Of a stretch of DNA of 64,000 nucleotides, positions 36,137 through 45,094 are shown piece by piece (positions within the stretch are counted from its first letter, which is position 1; each line of letters opens with the position of its first letter). The notes below the pieces were generated by a model, which saw nothing but the letters and a program-made list of their open reading frames with translations, had not been told where the DNA came from and ran no database searches. The translations under genes and the position numbers were made by a program. Origin of the DNA: Kordiimonas gwangyangensis DSM 19435 = JCM 12864. GTDB taxonomy: Bacteria; Pseudomonadota; Alphaproteobacteria; Sphingomonadales; Kordiimonadaceae. The stretch spans positions 85,548 through 149,547 of the forward strand of contig NZ_AQXF01000005.1 in NCBI RefSeq assembly GCF_000375545.1. Reading direction: 5' to 3'.

Positions 36137-37504
36137 TCAGCCGATCACCGCGCCAATGAACAGCGCAGCAATGGCCAGTGGCGCAATGACGCGCACCACC
36201 ATGTACCAAAGGGTAAATAGCCTGCCCTCCGCCATCGGCAAGGCCGTGCGCACGTCTTCCCGTGAAAGTGACCAGCCGATGATAAGGCAATAAGCGAAGC
36301 CTGAAAGCGGGAGGATGAAGTTGCTCACCCCTTCACGGATAAGGTCAAAGGCAGTCATGCCGTCGAGCCCGAAGGAAGCCAACGGGTAAACCTCACGCCC
36401 GCCCGCAAAGGAATAGACTGTCAGCAGGCTAAGGAGCACCGCAACACCTGCCATCAGGCAAGCGGCCACAGGCCGACGTATATTTGCTTCCGCCAGCCGC
36501 TGCACTGTGGGCGCGAGAAGCGAGATGGAAGAGGTGACCGCCGCAAAGGTCAGCAGCAAGAAAAAGACGAAGGCAACAAAGGCACCGCCCGGAATGGCAG
36601 AGAAGATGTTCGGGAGCGTGAGGAACACAAGGCCCGGCCCCGCCGTCGGCTCCACCCCGCTTGCGAACACCAGCGGGAAGATCGCCATACCGGCCGCGAG
36701 CGCCACAAAGAGGTCCATCGCGACAATCCAGAAGGTGGCGCGCGGCAGCCTGACATCATCCCCCATGTAGGAGCCGTAGGTCATCAGCCCACCGACCCCC
36801 ACGCCAAGGGTGAAAAACGCCTGCCCGACCGCTTCAAGAAACAGGCGGGAGGAGAAATTGATTTCATGAAAACCAAAGAGGAAGCTGGCGGCCCGGCCCC
36901 AGTCACCAATTTGCCCTGCATAAACGACAAGACCAATGAGCATCAGGAACAGCAGCGGCATCATCACTTTGCCCGCACGTTCAATGCCCTTGCTGATGTC
37001 AAATGAGACAATACTGGCGGTAAACGCCATGAACACAGCGGACCATATGGCCATGGACACAGGGTCGGCCTTGAAATCGGCATCAAGTGCGGTGACCGCC
37101 TCCTCGCCCCACCCGGCGAAACCGCCTTCAAGAGCGACAAGGCCATAGTACATCGCCTGCCCGGCGATGACGGCATAGAAGCTGAGCACCATGAGCGTGC
37201 CAATCAGGCCAATCCAGCCAACTGTGGGCCAGTTGAGTTTAGAGCCCGCGCGGCTTTGCAGTTTGCCAAGCGCTGTGGGCGGGCTTGCCTTGCCCATGCG
37301 GCCGATCAGCATTTCCGCCATGAAAGCGGGCCCTGCCACAAAGGCTAGCGCCACGAGGTAAATGAGCACGAAGCCGCCGCCGCCATTGGCGCCCGCGACA
37401 TAGGTGAAACCCCAGACGTTACCGAGACCAACGGCAGACCCTGCCGCCGCAATAATGAATGCCAGCCGTGACGAGAACGACGGGTAAGCCCCCTTCGCTG
37501 CCAT
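36137..37504 (-). CDS. Sodium-dependent transporter, NSS/SNF family
   Basis: Na+-coupled importer of amino acids or amines (LeuT fold), 455 residues with 11-12 helices. Helix 1 has the unwound Na+/substrate motif AAAGSAVGLGNVWGFTY, and helix 6/8 regions (QAFFTLGVGVGGLMTYGSYM) are as in LeuT relatives. It lies 24 bases after the Tat flavoprotein gene on the same strand; transporter plus amine-oxidising enzyme is a coherent pairing. The substrate is inferred only loosely. Confidence 0.93.
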   Translation of the reverse strand: MAAKGAYPSFSSRLAFIIAAAGSAVGLGNVWGFTYVAGANGGGGFVLIYLVALAFVAGPAFMAEMLIGRMGKASPPTALGKLQSRAGSKLNWPTVGWIGLIGTLMVLSFYAVIAGQAMYYGLVALEGGFAGWGEEAVTALDADFKADPVSMAIWSAVFMAFTASIVSFDISKGIERAGKVMMPLLFLMLIGLVVYAGQIGDWGRAASFLFGFHEINFSSRLFLEAVGQAFFTLGVGVGGLMTYGSYMGDDVRLPRATFWIVAMDLFVALAAGMAIFPLVFASGVEPTAGPGLVFLTLPNIFSAIPGGAFVAFVFFLLLTFAAVTSSISLLAPTVQRLAEANIRRPVAACLMAGVAVLLSLLTVYSFAGGREVYPLASFGLDGMTAFDLIREGVSNFILPLSGFAYCLIIGWSLSREDVRTALPMAEGRLFTLWYMVVRVIAPLAIAALFIGAVIG

Positions 37505-37528
37505 GCCCTCTCCCCCTACATTTATATT

Positions 37529-39415
37529 TTATCCGTACAGCGTTTCCACGGCACGGATTGCGGCGTCAACTGCGCCGTTTACATAAGCGTAGGCGGAACT
37601 GTCGGAATTGGCGATGGCTAATTTACCGACGGGCTTGCGCGCCTCGATATGCGGGCCCTTGGTCGGGCTCCAGTCGCCGTCGAATAGCTCGTTATATTCG
37701 TAGGCATAACCATGCGGCCAGCGGTTGACGGTGATGCCCGCGATGTCGCGTTCCGCATCAAACCCGTAAGGGCCGAAGGCCTGGGTAAGCTCGTCCACGA
37801 TCGCGGTTTCAAAATCCTCGAAGGTAAGCGCATACATCTCATAGCGGCCAGCCTTGTGCTGCTCGCGCGAGGTGAGGCCGGGCGACGTTGGCACATAGGT
37901 CATATGCACCATGATCGGGTCCTCAGGCTTGGCCGCAAAGGCATAACCACCCATGGACACCGGGAAATCGAGCGAATAGTTGGAGAAAAGCGCCCCCGGC
38001 GTGAACACATAATTCACCCCGGCCTTCTTGAACGCCTTCCAATTCCTGAGTGCCACGTTGATGTATGCAAGCGGCACTTTCTCAGGCCAGTCGAGCAGTT
38101 CTTTCTGCTCTGCACTCAGCTCCGGCATGATATAGGGCAGGATGTGGTTATAGCAGGCCATGATGCCCGCGCGTGCTTCAACACGTTCCACATTACCATC
38201 GCGCACGTAGGTAACCTCAACGCCCTTCTCTGTATTCACTGCCTGCACAGCCGTGGACGACAGGCGGATCCGCACCTTGTTTGTGGGCAGGTCAAGGCGG
38301 TCATAATGCGCGCGGGCCAGCACTTCGTCTTCCATCGACTGCGCCGGCATGGCCTCCGGCACCAGCTTCGCGACCGCGAGACGCGCGACACCGGCGTTGC
38401 CGTCGGGGAAGTGGAAGATATAGGGCTCGTCCCAGTGATAGGGTTTAGGCACCTCCTGCGGGTCAAGGCCGAGGCCAAGCGTTCCGCCTTGGCCAAGGCG
38501 CAGTGCCTCAAGGCCCGAAATCGCATCCCATCCAAGCCCCCAAAGGCCGGTCATCTCATTGCGCATCATCTCGCAGGCATCTTCGCTGAGGCCACCAAAT
38601 TCCTGCATGCAACTCTCATAAGAATGGCTGCGCAGGTAGGCGATTTTCTCGTCCCGCCCCAGGTGTGCGAGCCAGTCCGGCTGGTCCACCAGCCAGTGGT
38701 GCATGGCCTTGCGGTCAGCGTCACCCAGCGGAAGCTCACCGATCATGGCGGCGAGGCGCTTTTTGCCGTCCTCGTCATAGGCTGCCCAGATATCACCGCC
38801 ACCCTGCCCCAACGGCAACAGCTTGCTGCCGGGGAAACGCTCAGGATTCGGGTGCACAGCTGCGCCAAGGCCCGCGCGCTCATAAAAGCTCTGGTCGAAA
38901 TAGCGGTAGAACTTCTCGGTATCGATGCCCAGCTTCTCAAGGAAGGCTTTCGCGCCCGCGCTATAGTGGCCCGGCCCCTCGATGGTCTGGCTGCCGCCGT
39001 AACCAATCAGGGTTTTACCGTCCACATTGAACTCATTGCGCTTGGCGTGGCCGCCAAAATCGTCGTGGTTATCTAGGATCAGGATACGGGCATCCGGCCC
39101 CAGTTTTTCCTGCGCGAGCACAGCACTGGCGAGGCCCGAGATACCGCCCCCCACAATCACCAGATCATAAAATCCATCAACAGCCTTCTCCGGCCGCTCA
39201 TAGGTTTTATGTTCCCATGAAATTGCGTGCGCCACCTCGAAACTGCCCACATGGCTGCCACGCAGGCCTGTTTTGGCGGGCGGGTAGGTCCATGCGCCAT
39301 CAGACTTCACCAGCCCCTCAGCCATCGCCGCCATGGGACTGAGGCCAACCGCGACGCCCGTGAGCGCCACGCCGTTCAGAAAATCACGCCTGCTGATGCC
39401 CTTGAGTTTGGACAT
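37529..39415 (-). CDS. Tat-exported FAD-dependent oxidoreductase (spermidine-dehydrogenase-like)
   Basis: 628-residue flavoprotein. A twin-arginine signal (GISRRDFLNGV, cleavage near residue 32) precedes the FAD-binding motif DLVIVGGGISGLASAVLA (about residue 90) and LDNHDDFGGHAKRNEF, a block I associate with SpdH-type spermidine dehydrogenases. An amine-oxidase-like C-terminal FAD segment follows (NSDSSAYAYVNGAVDAAIRA). It would oxidise a polyamine or other amine in the periplasm. ATG 39415 with GAGG upstream is preferred to ATG 39427. The NSS transporter gene follows. The substrate assignment is by motif memory only. Confidence 0.82.
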   Translation of the reverse strand: MSKLKGISRRDFLNGVALTGVAVGLSPMAAMAEGLVKSDGAWTYPPAKTGLRGSHVGSFEVAHAISWEHKTYERPEKAVDGFYDLVIVGGGISGLASAVLAQEKLGPDARILILDNHDDFGGHAKRNEFNVDGKTLIGYGGSQTIEGPGHYSAGAKAFLEKLGIDTEKFYRYFDQSFYERAGLGAAVHPNPERFPGSKLLPLGQGGGDIWAAYDEDGKKRLAAMIGELPLGDADRKAMHHWLVDQPDWLAHLGRDEKIAYLRSHSYESCMQEFGGLSEDACEMMRNEMTGLWGLGWDAISGLEALRLGQGGTLGLGLDPQEVPKPYHWDEPYIFHFPDGNAGVARLAVAKLVPEAMPAQSMEDEVLARAHYDRLDLPTNKVRIRLSSTAVQAVNTEKGVEVTYVRDGNVERVEARAGIMACYNHILPYIMPELSAEQKELLDWPEKVPLAYINVALRNWKAFKKAGVNYVFTPGALFSNYSLDFPVSMGGYAFAAKPEDPIMVHMTYVPTSPGLTSREQHKAGRYEMYALTFEDFETAIVDELTQAFGPYGFDAERDIAGITVNRWPHGYAYEYNELFDGDWSPTKGPHIEARKPVGKLAIANSDSSAYAYVNGAVDAAIRAVETLYG

Positions 39416-39528
39416 AATATACCTCATCCCCCAATGTGAACGGCTCTACCTCTAGCGCCGAAATTGGGAGCATATCGCTTTTGCGGAAATCGCAAAAGAA
39501 GAAAATGTGATCACATTAATACGAGAGC

Positions 39529-40008
39529 TTACAGGAGTGCTTCGATATGCTTGCGGATGGCTTCAGGCTTATCGGTCGGTGCAAAACGTTTCACGACTTC
39601 GCCGTCCTTGTTCACGAGGAATTTGGTGAAGTTCCATTTGATGCCTTCGGTACCCAGCACACCCTTTTTCTGCGCCTTCAGGTGCTTATAGAGGGGGGCT
39701 GCGCCCTCACCGTTCACATCGATTTTCGCAAACATCGGGAAGCTGACACCGTAGTTGATCTGGCAAAACTCGCCGATCTCGTCGTTTGAGCCCGGGTCCT
39801 GGCTGCCGAACTGGTTGCAGGGGAAGCCAAGGATCACAAGGCCTTTGTCCTTGAGGCCCTTGTAGAGCGTCTCCAGCCCTTCGAACTGGGGAGTGAAGCC
39901 ACATTTGGATGCCGTATTCACAATCAGGAGGACCTTGCCCTTGTAGGCGCTTAGGTCTTCTTCCTTGCCGTTCAGGCGTGCGCAACTGAAGTCGTGAACT
40001 GTGGTCAT
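39529..40008 (-). CDS. Glutathione peroxidase (thiol type), cytoplasmic
   Basis: 159-residue peroxidase reducing hydroperoxides. The catalytic Cys36 lies in [11 protein letters not shown]; the Gln ([14 protein letters not shown]) and Trp-Asn (KWNFTKFL) of the active site are present. Cys rather than selenocysteine and the length fit the thioredoxin-dependent bacterial group. ATG 40008 is used; a longer frame extends into the next gene. It has no signal peptide, unlike the second copy at 63417-63980. Confidence 0.94.
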   Translation of the reverse strand: MTTVHDFSCARLNGKEEDLSAYKGKVLLIVNTASKCGFTPQFEGLETLYKGLKDKGLVILGFPCNQFGSQDPGSNDEIGEFCQINYGVSFPMFAKIDVNGEGAAPLYKHLKAQKKGVLGTEGIKWNFTKFLVNKDGEVVKRFAPTDKPEAIRKHIEALL

Positions 40009-40075
40009 GTGAATGCTCCCTGTTTCCTCACCGCATGTGATGGTAGCGCAAGGCGGGCAGATGGCAAGCGCCAAG

Positions 40076-40888
40076 CTAAAGTGCAGGCACCGTCATCGTG
40101 CCGCGAATGACTTCAACCGTCTGACCGGATATTTTCACCCGCTCGGGCGACACCTCAAGCCACAGGTCACCACCACGGGCGGATATCTGCCGCGCGCGCA
40201 ATGTGTTCTTGCCAAGCCGTGCCGCCCAATAGGGGGCGGAGACGCAGTGGGCCGAGCCTGTCACCGGGTCTTCCGGGATGCCGTGATTGGGGAAAAAGCA
40301 GCGCGAGACAAAATCTACCTCGCCCTCACCCGGCGCTGTCGCGATGAAACCCCACGGCGCAAAAGCCTTAAGTGCCAGTTGGTCAGGCGCAAGCGCGGCG
40401 ACTTCAGAAGCTGAGGCGTAAACCAGCAACAGGTCACGGTCGCCCTTCTCGCTTTTCAGCACGGCCTGTGGTTCCGCGCCCATGGCACGACCGAGCCCCT
40501 CCGGACAGGGAAAAGGTGCAGGCGCATAGTTCGGGAAATCGAGGCATAGCATGCCGCCTTCCACGCGCGTTACAGTCATGGTGCCAGAACGCGTCTCGAA
40601 AGCGACACGGCCAACCTCAGGCTCAAGATGAGTGAACACCACATGCGCGCTCGCGAGCGTGGCATGGCCGCAAATCTCCACCTCAACCGTTGGCGTGAAC
40701 CAGCGCAGGTCATATTGCCCCGGCGCAGTCGCGAGGATAAAGGCTGTCTCCGCCAAATTATTTTCTGCCGCGATAGCTTGCAGCACCTCGTCTGACGGGA
40801 AGGTATCAAACACGCACACCGCAGCCGGGTTGCCGGCGAAGGCGCGGTCTGTGAAGGCATCAACCTGATACAAGGGGATCTCCGCCAC
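40076..40888 (-). CDS. PhzF-family isomerase/epimerase-like protein
   Basis: 270 residues of the diaminopimelate-epimerase-like fold: [22 protein letters not shown] at the N-terminus, [11 protein letters not shown] with the catalytic-type Glu, [15 protein letters not shown] (GHAT motif) and [16 protein letters not shown]. These are signature PhzF blocks. Most PhzF-like proteins outside phenazine clusters have no known substrate, and there are no phenazine genes here. It is six bases downstream of the ArsC-like gene on the same strand. Confidence 0.93.
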   Translation of the reverse strand: MAEIPLYQVDAFTDRAFAGNPAAVCVFDTFPSDEVLQAIAAENNLAETAFILATAPGQYDLRWFTPTVEVEICGHATLASAHVVFTHLEPEVGRVAFETRSGTMTVTRVEGGMLCLDFPNYAPAPFPCPEGLGRAMGAEPQAVLKSEKGDRDLLLVYASASEVAALAPDQLALKAFAPWGFIATAPGEGEVDFVSRCFFPNHGIPEDPVTGSAHCVSAPYWAARLGKNTLRARQISARGGDLWLEVSPERVKISGQTVEVIRGTMTVPAL

Positions 40889-40894
40889 AGGTGA

Positions 40895-41251
40895 CTAGCC
40901 TTTCAGCCAGCTTTCAAGCGCGTCCATATCCTTGGCGGCGAAGCCAAGGCGGTAGTCACCGTCCTTCTCCCAAACCGGACGCTTGATCAGCGCTTCATAG
41001 TTGATCATAAGGTCAGTCGCGTTGGCAGCATCCACGCTCGCTTTCTCAGCATCATCCAGCTTGCGCCAGGTGGTGCCACGCGTGTTCAGAAGCGCCTCAT
41101 AGCCAAGCACATCCATCATGGGAGCGAGAAGGCCGCTATCGATACCGTCAGCACGGAAGTCGTGGAATTTGTGCTCGATACCTTCACCTTCCAGCCACTT
41201 ACGGGCTTTCTTGACCGTATCGCAGTTCTTTATGCCGAAGATGGTGATCAT
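40895..41251 (-). CDS. ArsC/Spx-family protein (YffB-like)
   Basis: 118-residue thioredoxin-fold protein beginning MITIFGIKNCDTVKKARKWL, with Cys10 as the only motif Cys, and NTRGTTWRKL and KRPVWEKDG as in YffB. YffB binds glutathione but is not proven to reduce arsenate; no ars genes are nearby. Its start overlaps the stop of the metal transporter gene by four bases, so translation is coupled. Confidence 0.92.
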   Translation of the reverse strand: MITIFGIKNCDTVKKARKWLEGEGIEHKFHDFRADGIDSGLLAPMMDVLGYEALLNTRGTTWRKLDDAEKASVDAANATDLMINYEALIKRPVWEKDGDYRLGFAAKDMDALESWLKG

Positions 41252-42168
41252 GCGTCTTCCTCTCTCATGAGTTCCCGCACAGTGAGCGCGTCTGACTGCG
41301 GGCTGGGCGGGTCCATATGGATAATGATTTCAGTGTCGGGGAAATGCTCGCCAAGTGTGGCTTCAACTTCATCCGCAATCATATGGGCGGCATCAATGCT
41401 CATGCTGCCCGGCACCTCGATATGCATCTGGATGAAGCGGTCACGGCCCGATGTGCGGGTCTTGAGGCCATGCATGCCGAGCACGTCACGGTTTTCCATC
41501 ACCAGATTGAAAATCTGCTCCCGCTCATCCTCATCAAACTCACGGTCCATGAGCATATCAATCGCAGGCCGTACAATGCCCAGGGCCCCGACAAAAATAT
41601 AACCCGCGATCAGAAGACCGAAGATGCCATCTGCGTAAAGGAAGCCGGTGCCGGAGATAATCGCCGACGCGATGACCGATGCGTTCAGCAGCAGGTCACC
41701 CTTGTAGTGAAGCTGGTCACCCGACACCGCAATCGACCGTGTGCGCCGTATTACGTAGGACTGGAATGCGACAAGCACGAGTGACAGCACAATAGCAAGT
41801 GCGGATACCGCAATCACCAGCCCGCCGCTTGTCGGCAGTTCAGGCTCCCATAGCCTTGTGACGGACTCGAGCGTCAGGAACACAGCCGAGCCTGTCATGA
41901 TCGCTGCCTGAAACAGCCCGGCGAGCGCTTCCGCCTTACCGTGACCGAAACGGTGATCGTCATCTGGCGGCACAAGTGCAAGGCGCACAGCAAACAGGGT
42001 CACCAGCGACGCCATGAAGTCGAGCGTACTATCCGCCATGGAGCCCAGCATGGCAACAGAGCCTGAGAGCCACCAGGCCACAGCCTTGGTACAGACAAGG
42101 GTGAAGGCAACCGCGACCGATGCGCGTGTGCCCCATGTCATCAACTTACCTGCTTCTTCTCTGTTCAT
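41248..42168 (-). CDS. Cation diffusion facilitator (FieF/CDF-type metal efflux)
   Basis: 306-residue exporter with six helices. The first spans residues about 15-35 (VAFTLVCTKAVAWWLSGSVAML); SMADSTLDF has the site-A Asp pair; PPDDDHRFGHGKAEAL is the cytosolic binding loop; and the fifth helix has NASVIASAIISG. A C-terminal ferredoxin-like domain (about 210-300) carries His and Asp for dimer metal sites. It probably exports Zn, Fe or Mn. ATG 42168 is used; the longer frame lacks an RBS. It is followed by the ArsC-like and PhzF genes. Confidence 0.93.
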   Translation of the reverse strand: MNREEAGKLMTWGTRASVAVAFTLVCTKAVAWWLSGSVAMLGSMADSTLDFMASLVTLFAVRLALVPPDDDHRFGHGKAEALAGLFQAAIMTGSAVFLTLESVTRLWEPELPTSGGLVIAVSALAIVLSLVLVAFQSYVIRRTRSIAVSGDQLHYKGDLLLNASVIASAIISGTGFLYADGIFGLLIAGYIFVGALGIVRPAIDMLMDREFDEDEREQIFNLVMENRDVLGMHGLKTRTSGRDRFIQMHIEVPGSMSIDAAHMIADEVEATLGEHFPDTEIIIHMDPPSPQSDALTVRELMREEDA

Positions 42169-42224
42169 TGCCTTGCGCCTTCTTATCTGCCTGATGGGTA
42201 GCCGATCTGAGCGCACGCGGCCAA

Positions 42225-42257
42225 TAAAAAAACGCCCCGCACGAGGCGGAGCGTTTT
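42225..42257 (-). terminator. Terminator of the F0 operon
   Basis: Stem AAAACGCCCCGC / GCGGAGCGTTTT with one mismatch and a short loop; read leftward it ends in TTTTTT. It lies 50 bases after atpF. Confidence 0.85.
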
Positions 42258-42306
42258 GGAACTCTGAACTTTAAATACTCGGAACTTTGAAATCCGTCAG
42301 CAGCAA

Positions 42307-42810
42307 CTAGTGCAGCTTGCTGTCCATCTCGGTGATCGAGCGGTCAACAAGTGCGCCGCCTTCCTTGCCTTTAAGCTTGTCAGCAAGGATGGCAGATGCC
42401 GCCTCAACAGCCGCGTTGACCGCAACTGCTTTAACTTCTTTTACCGCATGGGCCTCAGCCTGAGCGATTTTCGCTTCAGCCGCGCGAGTGCGACGGGCAA
42501 CCATGGCTTCGATGTCAGCTTTCGCTTCTTTCGCCATGATCTTTGCGTCTTCTTTCGCTTGAGCCACCATGTCGGCGGCTTCTTTTTCTGCGTCGCGGCG
42601 TTTGCGCTGATACTCGTGCAGGAGCTTCTCGGACTCCTCACGCAGCACTTGCGCTTCGTCAAGCTGGGCACGGATCGCAGCCGAACGCTCGTCGAGCATC
42701 GCAGCGATATTCTTGTGCGCCTTCTTCCAGACAACACCACCAACAAACACGGCGAATGAACCTGCTACCCAGAAGGTCGGGTCCATGTAAAAGGGTACGC
42801 CAGATGCCAT
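42307..42810 (-). CDS. atpF: ATP synthase F0 subunit b
   Basis: Peripheral stalk subunit, 167 residues: one N-terminal transmembrane helix (PTFWVAGSFAVFVGGVVW, about 11-28) and a long charged helix (about 30-155) that dimerises with b'. It is the last gene of the leftward F0 operon, two bases after b'. Having both b and b' is typical of alphaproteobacteria and phototroph relatives. Confidence 0.95.
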   Translation of the reverse strand: MASGVPFYMDPTFWVAGSFAVFVGGVVWKKAHKNIAAMLDERSAAIRAQLDEAQVLREESEKLLHEYQRKRRDAEKEAADMVAQAKEDAKIMAKEAKADIEAMVARRTRAAEAKIAQAEAHAVKEVKAVAVNAAVEAASAILADKLKGKEGGALVDRSITEMDSKLH

Positions 42811-42812
42811 GA

Positions 42813-43355
42813 TTAAGCTCCCTTCACAGTGCCGAGGGCTGCTTTGGCAGCCTTGGTTGCGTCAGCCACGTCGACATCGACACCGCCAAGTTTCTCAACC
42901 ATCTGTGCCGCAACTTCACCTGCCACTTCACCGATACCGGCCAGCGCTTCAGCGCGTGCTTTCTCGATGCGGGCCTCAGCTTCATCAGCCTTGGCACCAA
43001 GCGTCGCGTCAAGCTCTGCTTGTGCTTTGGCGATATCGGCCTGAATGGTTTCCTTCGCAGCAGCGATGGTTTCCTGAGCCTTCTTGCGCGCTTCGGCAAC
43101 AGACACTTCGTAAGCTTCCTTGACTTCCTCAGCTTCCTTGCGGAGGCGTTCGGCAGTGTCGAGGTCGGTTGCGATGCGTTCTTCACGCTCTTCCAGAACC
43201 TTGGTCACACGCGGCAGGGCCATGCGCGACACAACGATGAAAAGAACGATAAAGGTCAGGAACAGCCAGACGATCTGGCTCTCAAATGTCGTGGCGTCGA
43301 ACTGTGGAAGGCCACCTTGCCCGTGATCTGCCACTTCGGTGTGCGTTTCTGCCAT
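42813..43355 (-). CDS. atpF2: ATP synthase F0 subunit b'
   Basis: 180 residues: a short polar N-terminus, a transmembrane helix (QIVWLFLTFIVLFIVVSRMA, about 28-47), then a long coiled-coil with alanine- and glutamate-rich heptads (KAQETIAAAKETIQADIAKA). Forms a heterodimer with b as the stator. It is separated from atpE by a 113-bp gap containing two hairpins. Confidence 0.95.
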   Translation of the reverse strand: MAETHTEVADHGQGGLPQFDATTFESQIVWLFLTFIVLFIVVSRMALPRVTKVLEEREERIATDLDTAERLRKEAEEVKEAYEVSVAEARKKAQETIAAAKETIQADIAKAQAELDATLGAKADEAEARIEKARAEALAGIGEVAGEVAAQMVEKLGGVDVDVADATKAAKAALGTVKGA

Positions 43356-43379
43356 GCTTTGTCTCTATCGCTTAAGAAG

Positions 43380-43448
43380 GACCACGAGAATACCCCCTGA
43401 GGGTCCCGTGGTCATTTCACTGTTGCCCCGGAAACAGTCTTCCGGGGC
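43380..43448 (-). promoter_or_regulatory. Two hairpins in the atpE-b' gap
   Basis: GCCCCGGAA / TTCCGGGGC (43425-43433 and 43440-43448, 9-bp perfect, loop ACAGTC) and GACCACG / CGTGGTC (43380-43386 and 43407-43413) lie immediately downstream of atpE. They could protect the atpE message 3' end or cause partial termination, raising c-subunit output over b/b'. Confidence 0.65.
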
Positions 43449-43468
43449 TGTATCTCAGAACGTCGTGA

Positions 43469-43696
43469 TTAAACGACGAAGAGAAGCAGGATAGCGATCA
43501 GCAGGGCGAAAATGCCGAGTGCTTCGGTCAGTGCGAAGCCGAGCAGCAGGTTGCCGAACACTTTCGGAGCTGCAGACGGGTTGCGAAGAGCGCCCGACAG
43601 GAAGCTACCGAAGATGTTACCAAGACCAATACCAACACCGGCAAGCGCGAGGGTTGCGATACCAGCACCAATCATTTTTGCAGCTTCAACGTCCAT
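43469..43696 (-). CDS. atpE: ATP synthase F0 subunit c
   Basis: 75-residue hairpin of two membrane helices forming the rotor ring. The first helix is glycine/alanine rich ([19 protein letters not shown]), the loop RNPSAAPK is the conserved Arg-Asn/Gln-Pro turn, and the proton-carrying Glu58 sits in [13 protein letters not shown]. Operon order a-c-b'-b. Confidence 0.97.
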   Translation of the reverse strand: MDVEAAKMIGAGIATLALAGVGIGLGNIFGSFLSGALRNPSAAPKVFGNLLLGFALTEALGIFALLIAILLLFVV

Positions 43697-43766
43697 TTTT
43701 CTCGTTTCCTTCGTTTATGAGAAGATTTGGATTATCTCTGGTTTAACTCTGAATTTCCTGTGTCTC

Positions 43767-44522
43767 TTAGTGTGCCGGATGCAGCGCATCATGCAGGTAG
43801 ATACAGGAAAGGATGGCGAATACATATGCTTGCAGGAACGCAACAAGAAGTTCGAGACCTACAAGGAAGATGTTGAAAGCGAACGGCAGTACAGCCGCAC
43901 CAGCGCCGAGGATACCGGCAGCACCAAGGCTGACGACAAAACCGGCGAACACTTTCAGCATGATGTGGCCTGCCATCATGTTGGCGAACAGACGCACCGA
44001 CAGGCTGATCGGGCGGGTGAAGTAGGAAAGTACTTCAACCGGTACAATCAGCAGGTAAAGCGGCGCGGGAACACCCGACGGCACAAAAAGCTTCAGGAAG
44101 CCTACACCGTGCTTCGCGATACCGAGAAGCGTCACACCAACGAACACAACAAGCGCAAGCGCCAGGGTCACGATGATATGGCTGGTGAAGGTGAAGCTAT
44201 AGGGCAGCATACCAGCAAGGTTGCCACCGAGCACAAACATGAAAAGCGTGAAGATGAAAGGGAAGAACTGTTTGCCTTCGCGGCCCACGTTCTCTTTCAC
44301 CATGTTGGCGACAAATTCGTACGCCATCTCAACCATGGCCTGCCAGCGTCCCGGAACCAGCGCATTGCGGCGCATGCCACCAAGGAGGAATACGGTGAGC
44401 GCGGTCACCACAATTACCATCCAAAGGGAGCTATTGGTGAAGGAAGCATCAACCCCGGCAACTTCCATTTCGGCGATCGGGGTGATTTTAAACTGCTCAA
44501 GAGGTCCTGCCACGGCTACCAT
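43767..44522 (-). CDS. atpB: ATP synthase F0 subunit a
   Basis: 251-residue integral stator subunit. The essential Arg lies in YFTRPISLSVRLFANMMAGH, and GLELLVAFLQAYVFAILSCIYLHDA is the final helix of the proton channel. The N-terminal PLEQFKITPI is characteristic of alphaproteobacterial AtpB. Second gene of the operon. Confidence 0.97.
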   Translation of the reverse strand: MVAVAGPLEQFKITPIAEMEVAGVDASFTNSSLWMVIVVTALTVFLLGGMRRNALVPGRWQAMVEMAYEFVANMVKENVGREGKQFFPFIFTLFMFVLGGNLAGMLPYSFTFTSHIIVTLALALVVFVGVTLLGIAKHGVGFLKLFVPSGVPAPLYLLIVPVEVLSYFTRPISLSVRLFANMMAGHIMLKVFAGFVVSLGAAGILGAGAAVLPFAFNIFLVGLELLVAFLQAYVFAILSCIYLHDALHPAH

Positions 44523-44561
44523 CTCTTTATTTGGGGCAACCCACGTTATGCGGATCGCTGG

Positions 44562-44918
44562 TCAATCTTTATCGGCTTTATCAGCCTCGTCTGCCTTCTT
44601 CGGCGCTTCCGCACCCATCTCAGGGTTGGCTTCCCGCTGGAGGCGCATGGCATCGCGGATCACATTCCGCAGCCCTGCCCCAAATCCCAGAAGCAGAAAC
44701 AAAATCAGGAGAAACGGCGACGTGCCGAGCCATTCATCAAGGTTGACGCCGAGGATCAGTCCTACGACTACGCCGACAACCATGTGAACACCCATCGTGA
44801 GCGCTCTACCAAGCGGGGAAGGTTCTACGTCCCTGTCCCAGCCCTGAGCCTTCTGACGAGCGCGGCTCAAGCGCGCTTCAAAGGAACTTTGCTCCGGGTC
44901 TTTATTGTCAGTCCCCAT
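44562..44918 (-). CDS. atpI: AtpI/AtpZ-family F0 assembly protein
   Basis: 118 residues, first gene of the F0 operon. A charged N-terminus and two membrane helices (about 48-65, GVHMVVGVVVGLILGVNLDE; and 72-90, FLLILFLLLGFGAGLRNVI) match the AtpI/AtpZ group. It has a role in c-ring assembly or Mg2+ transport. The acidic C-terminal tail is EADKADKD-like. Confidence 0.88.
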   Translation of the reverse strand: MGTDNKDPEQSSFEARLSRARQKAQGWDRDVEPSPLGRALTMGVHMVVGVVVGLILGVNLDEWLGTSPFLLILFLLLGFGAGLRNVIRDAMRLQREANPEMGAEAPKKADEADKADKD

Positions 44919-45094
44919 TGCGTCTGAACCCTTGTTGAAACCGCGTTTGACCTACGTTTCTGCCGGGTCACCTCCCCCTTGGGGGAAGTGCCATAAAAGG
45001 CGCCTGCAACATAGTGAACGCCCTACCCTGTGTCAAGAACCAATAGAAATAAGTTAAGCCATTGAATTTATTGCATTTTTGTAAAAATATCGAC

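Noticed and set aside
37712-39076. 454-codon plus-strand frame opposite the Tat flavoprotein
   Set aside because: Antisense of a gene with clear FAD motifs; low-complexity, His/Arg-rich translation typical of shadow frames.
45050-45094. GTTAAG...CTTAAC repeat and T-rich sequence between atpI and smc
   Set aside because: Checked for CtrA boxes (TTAA-N7-TTAA) and for a terminator; spacing and pairing fit neither.
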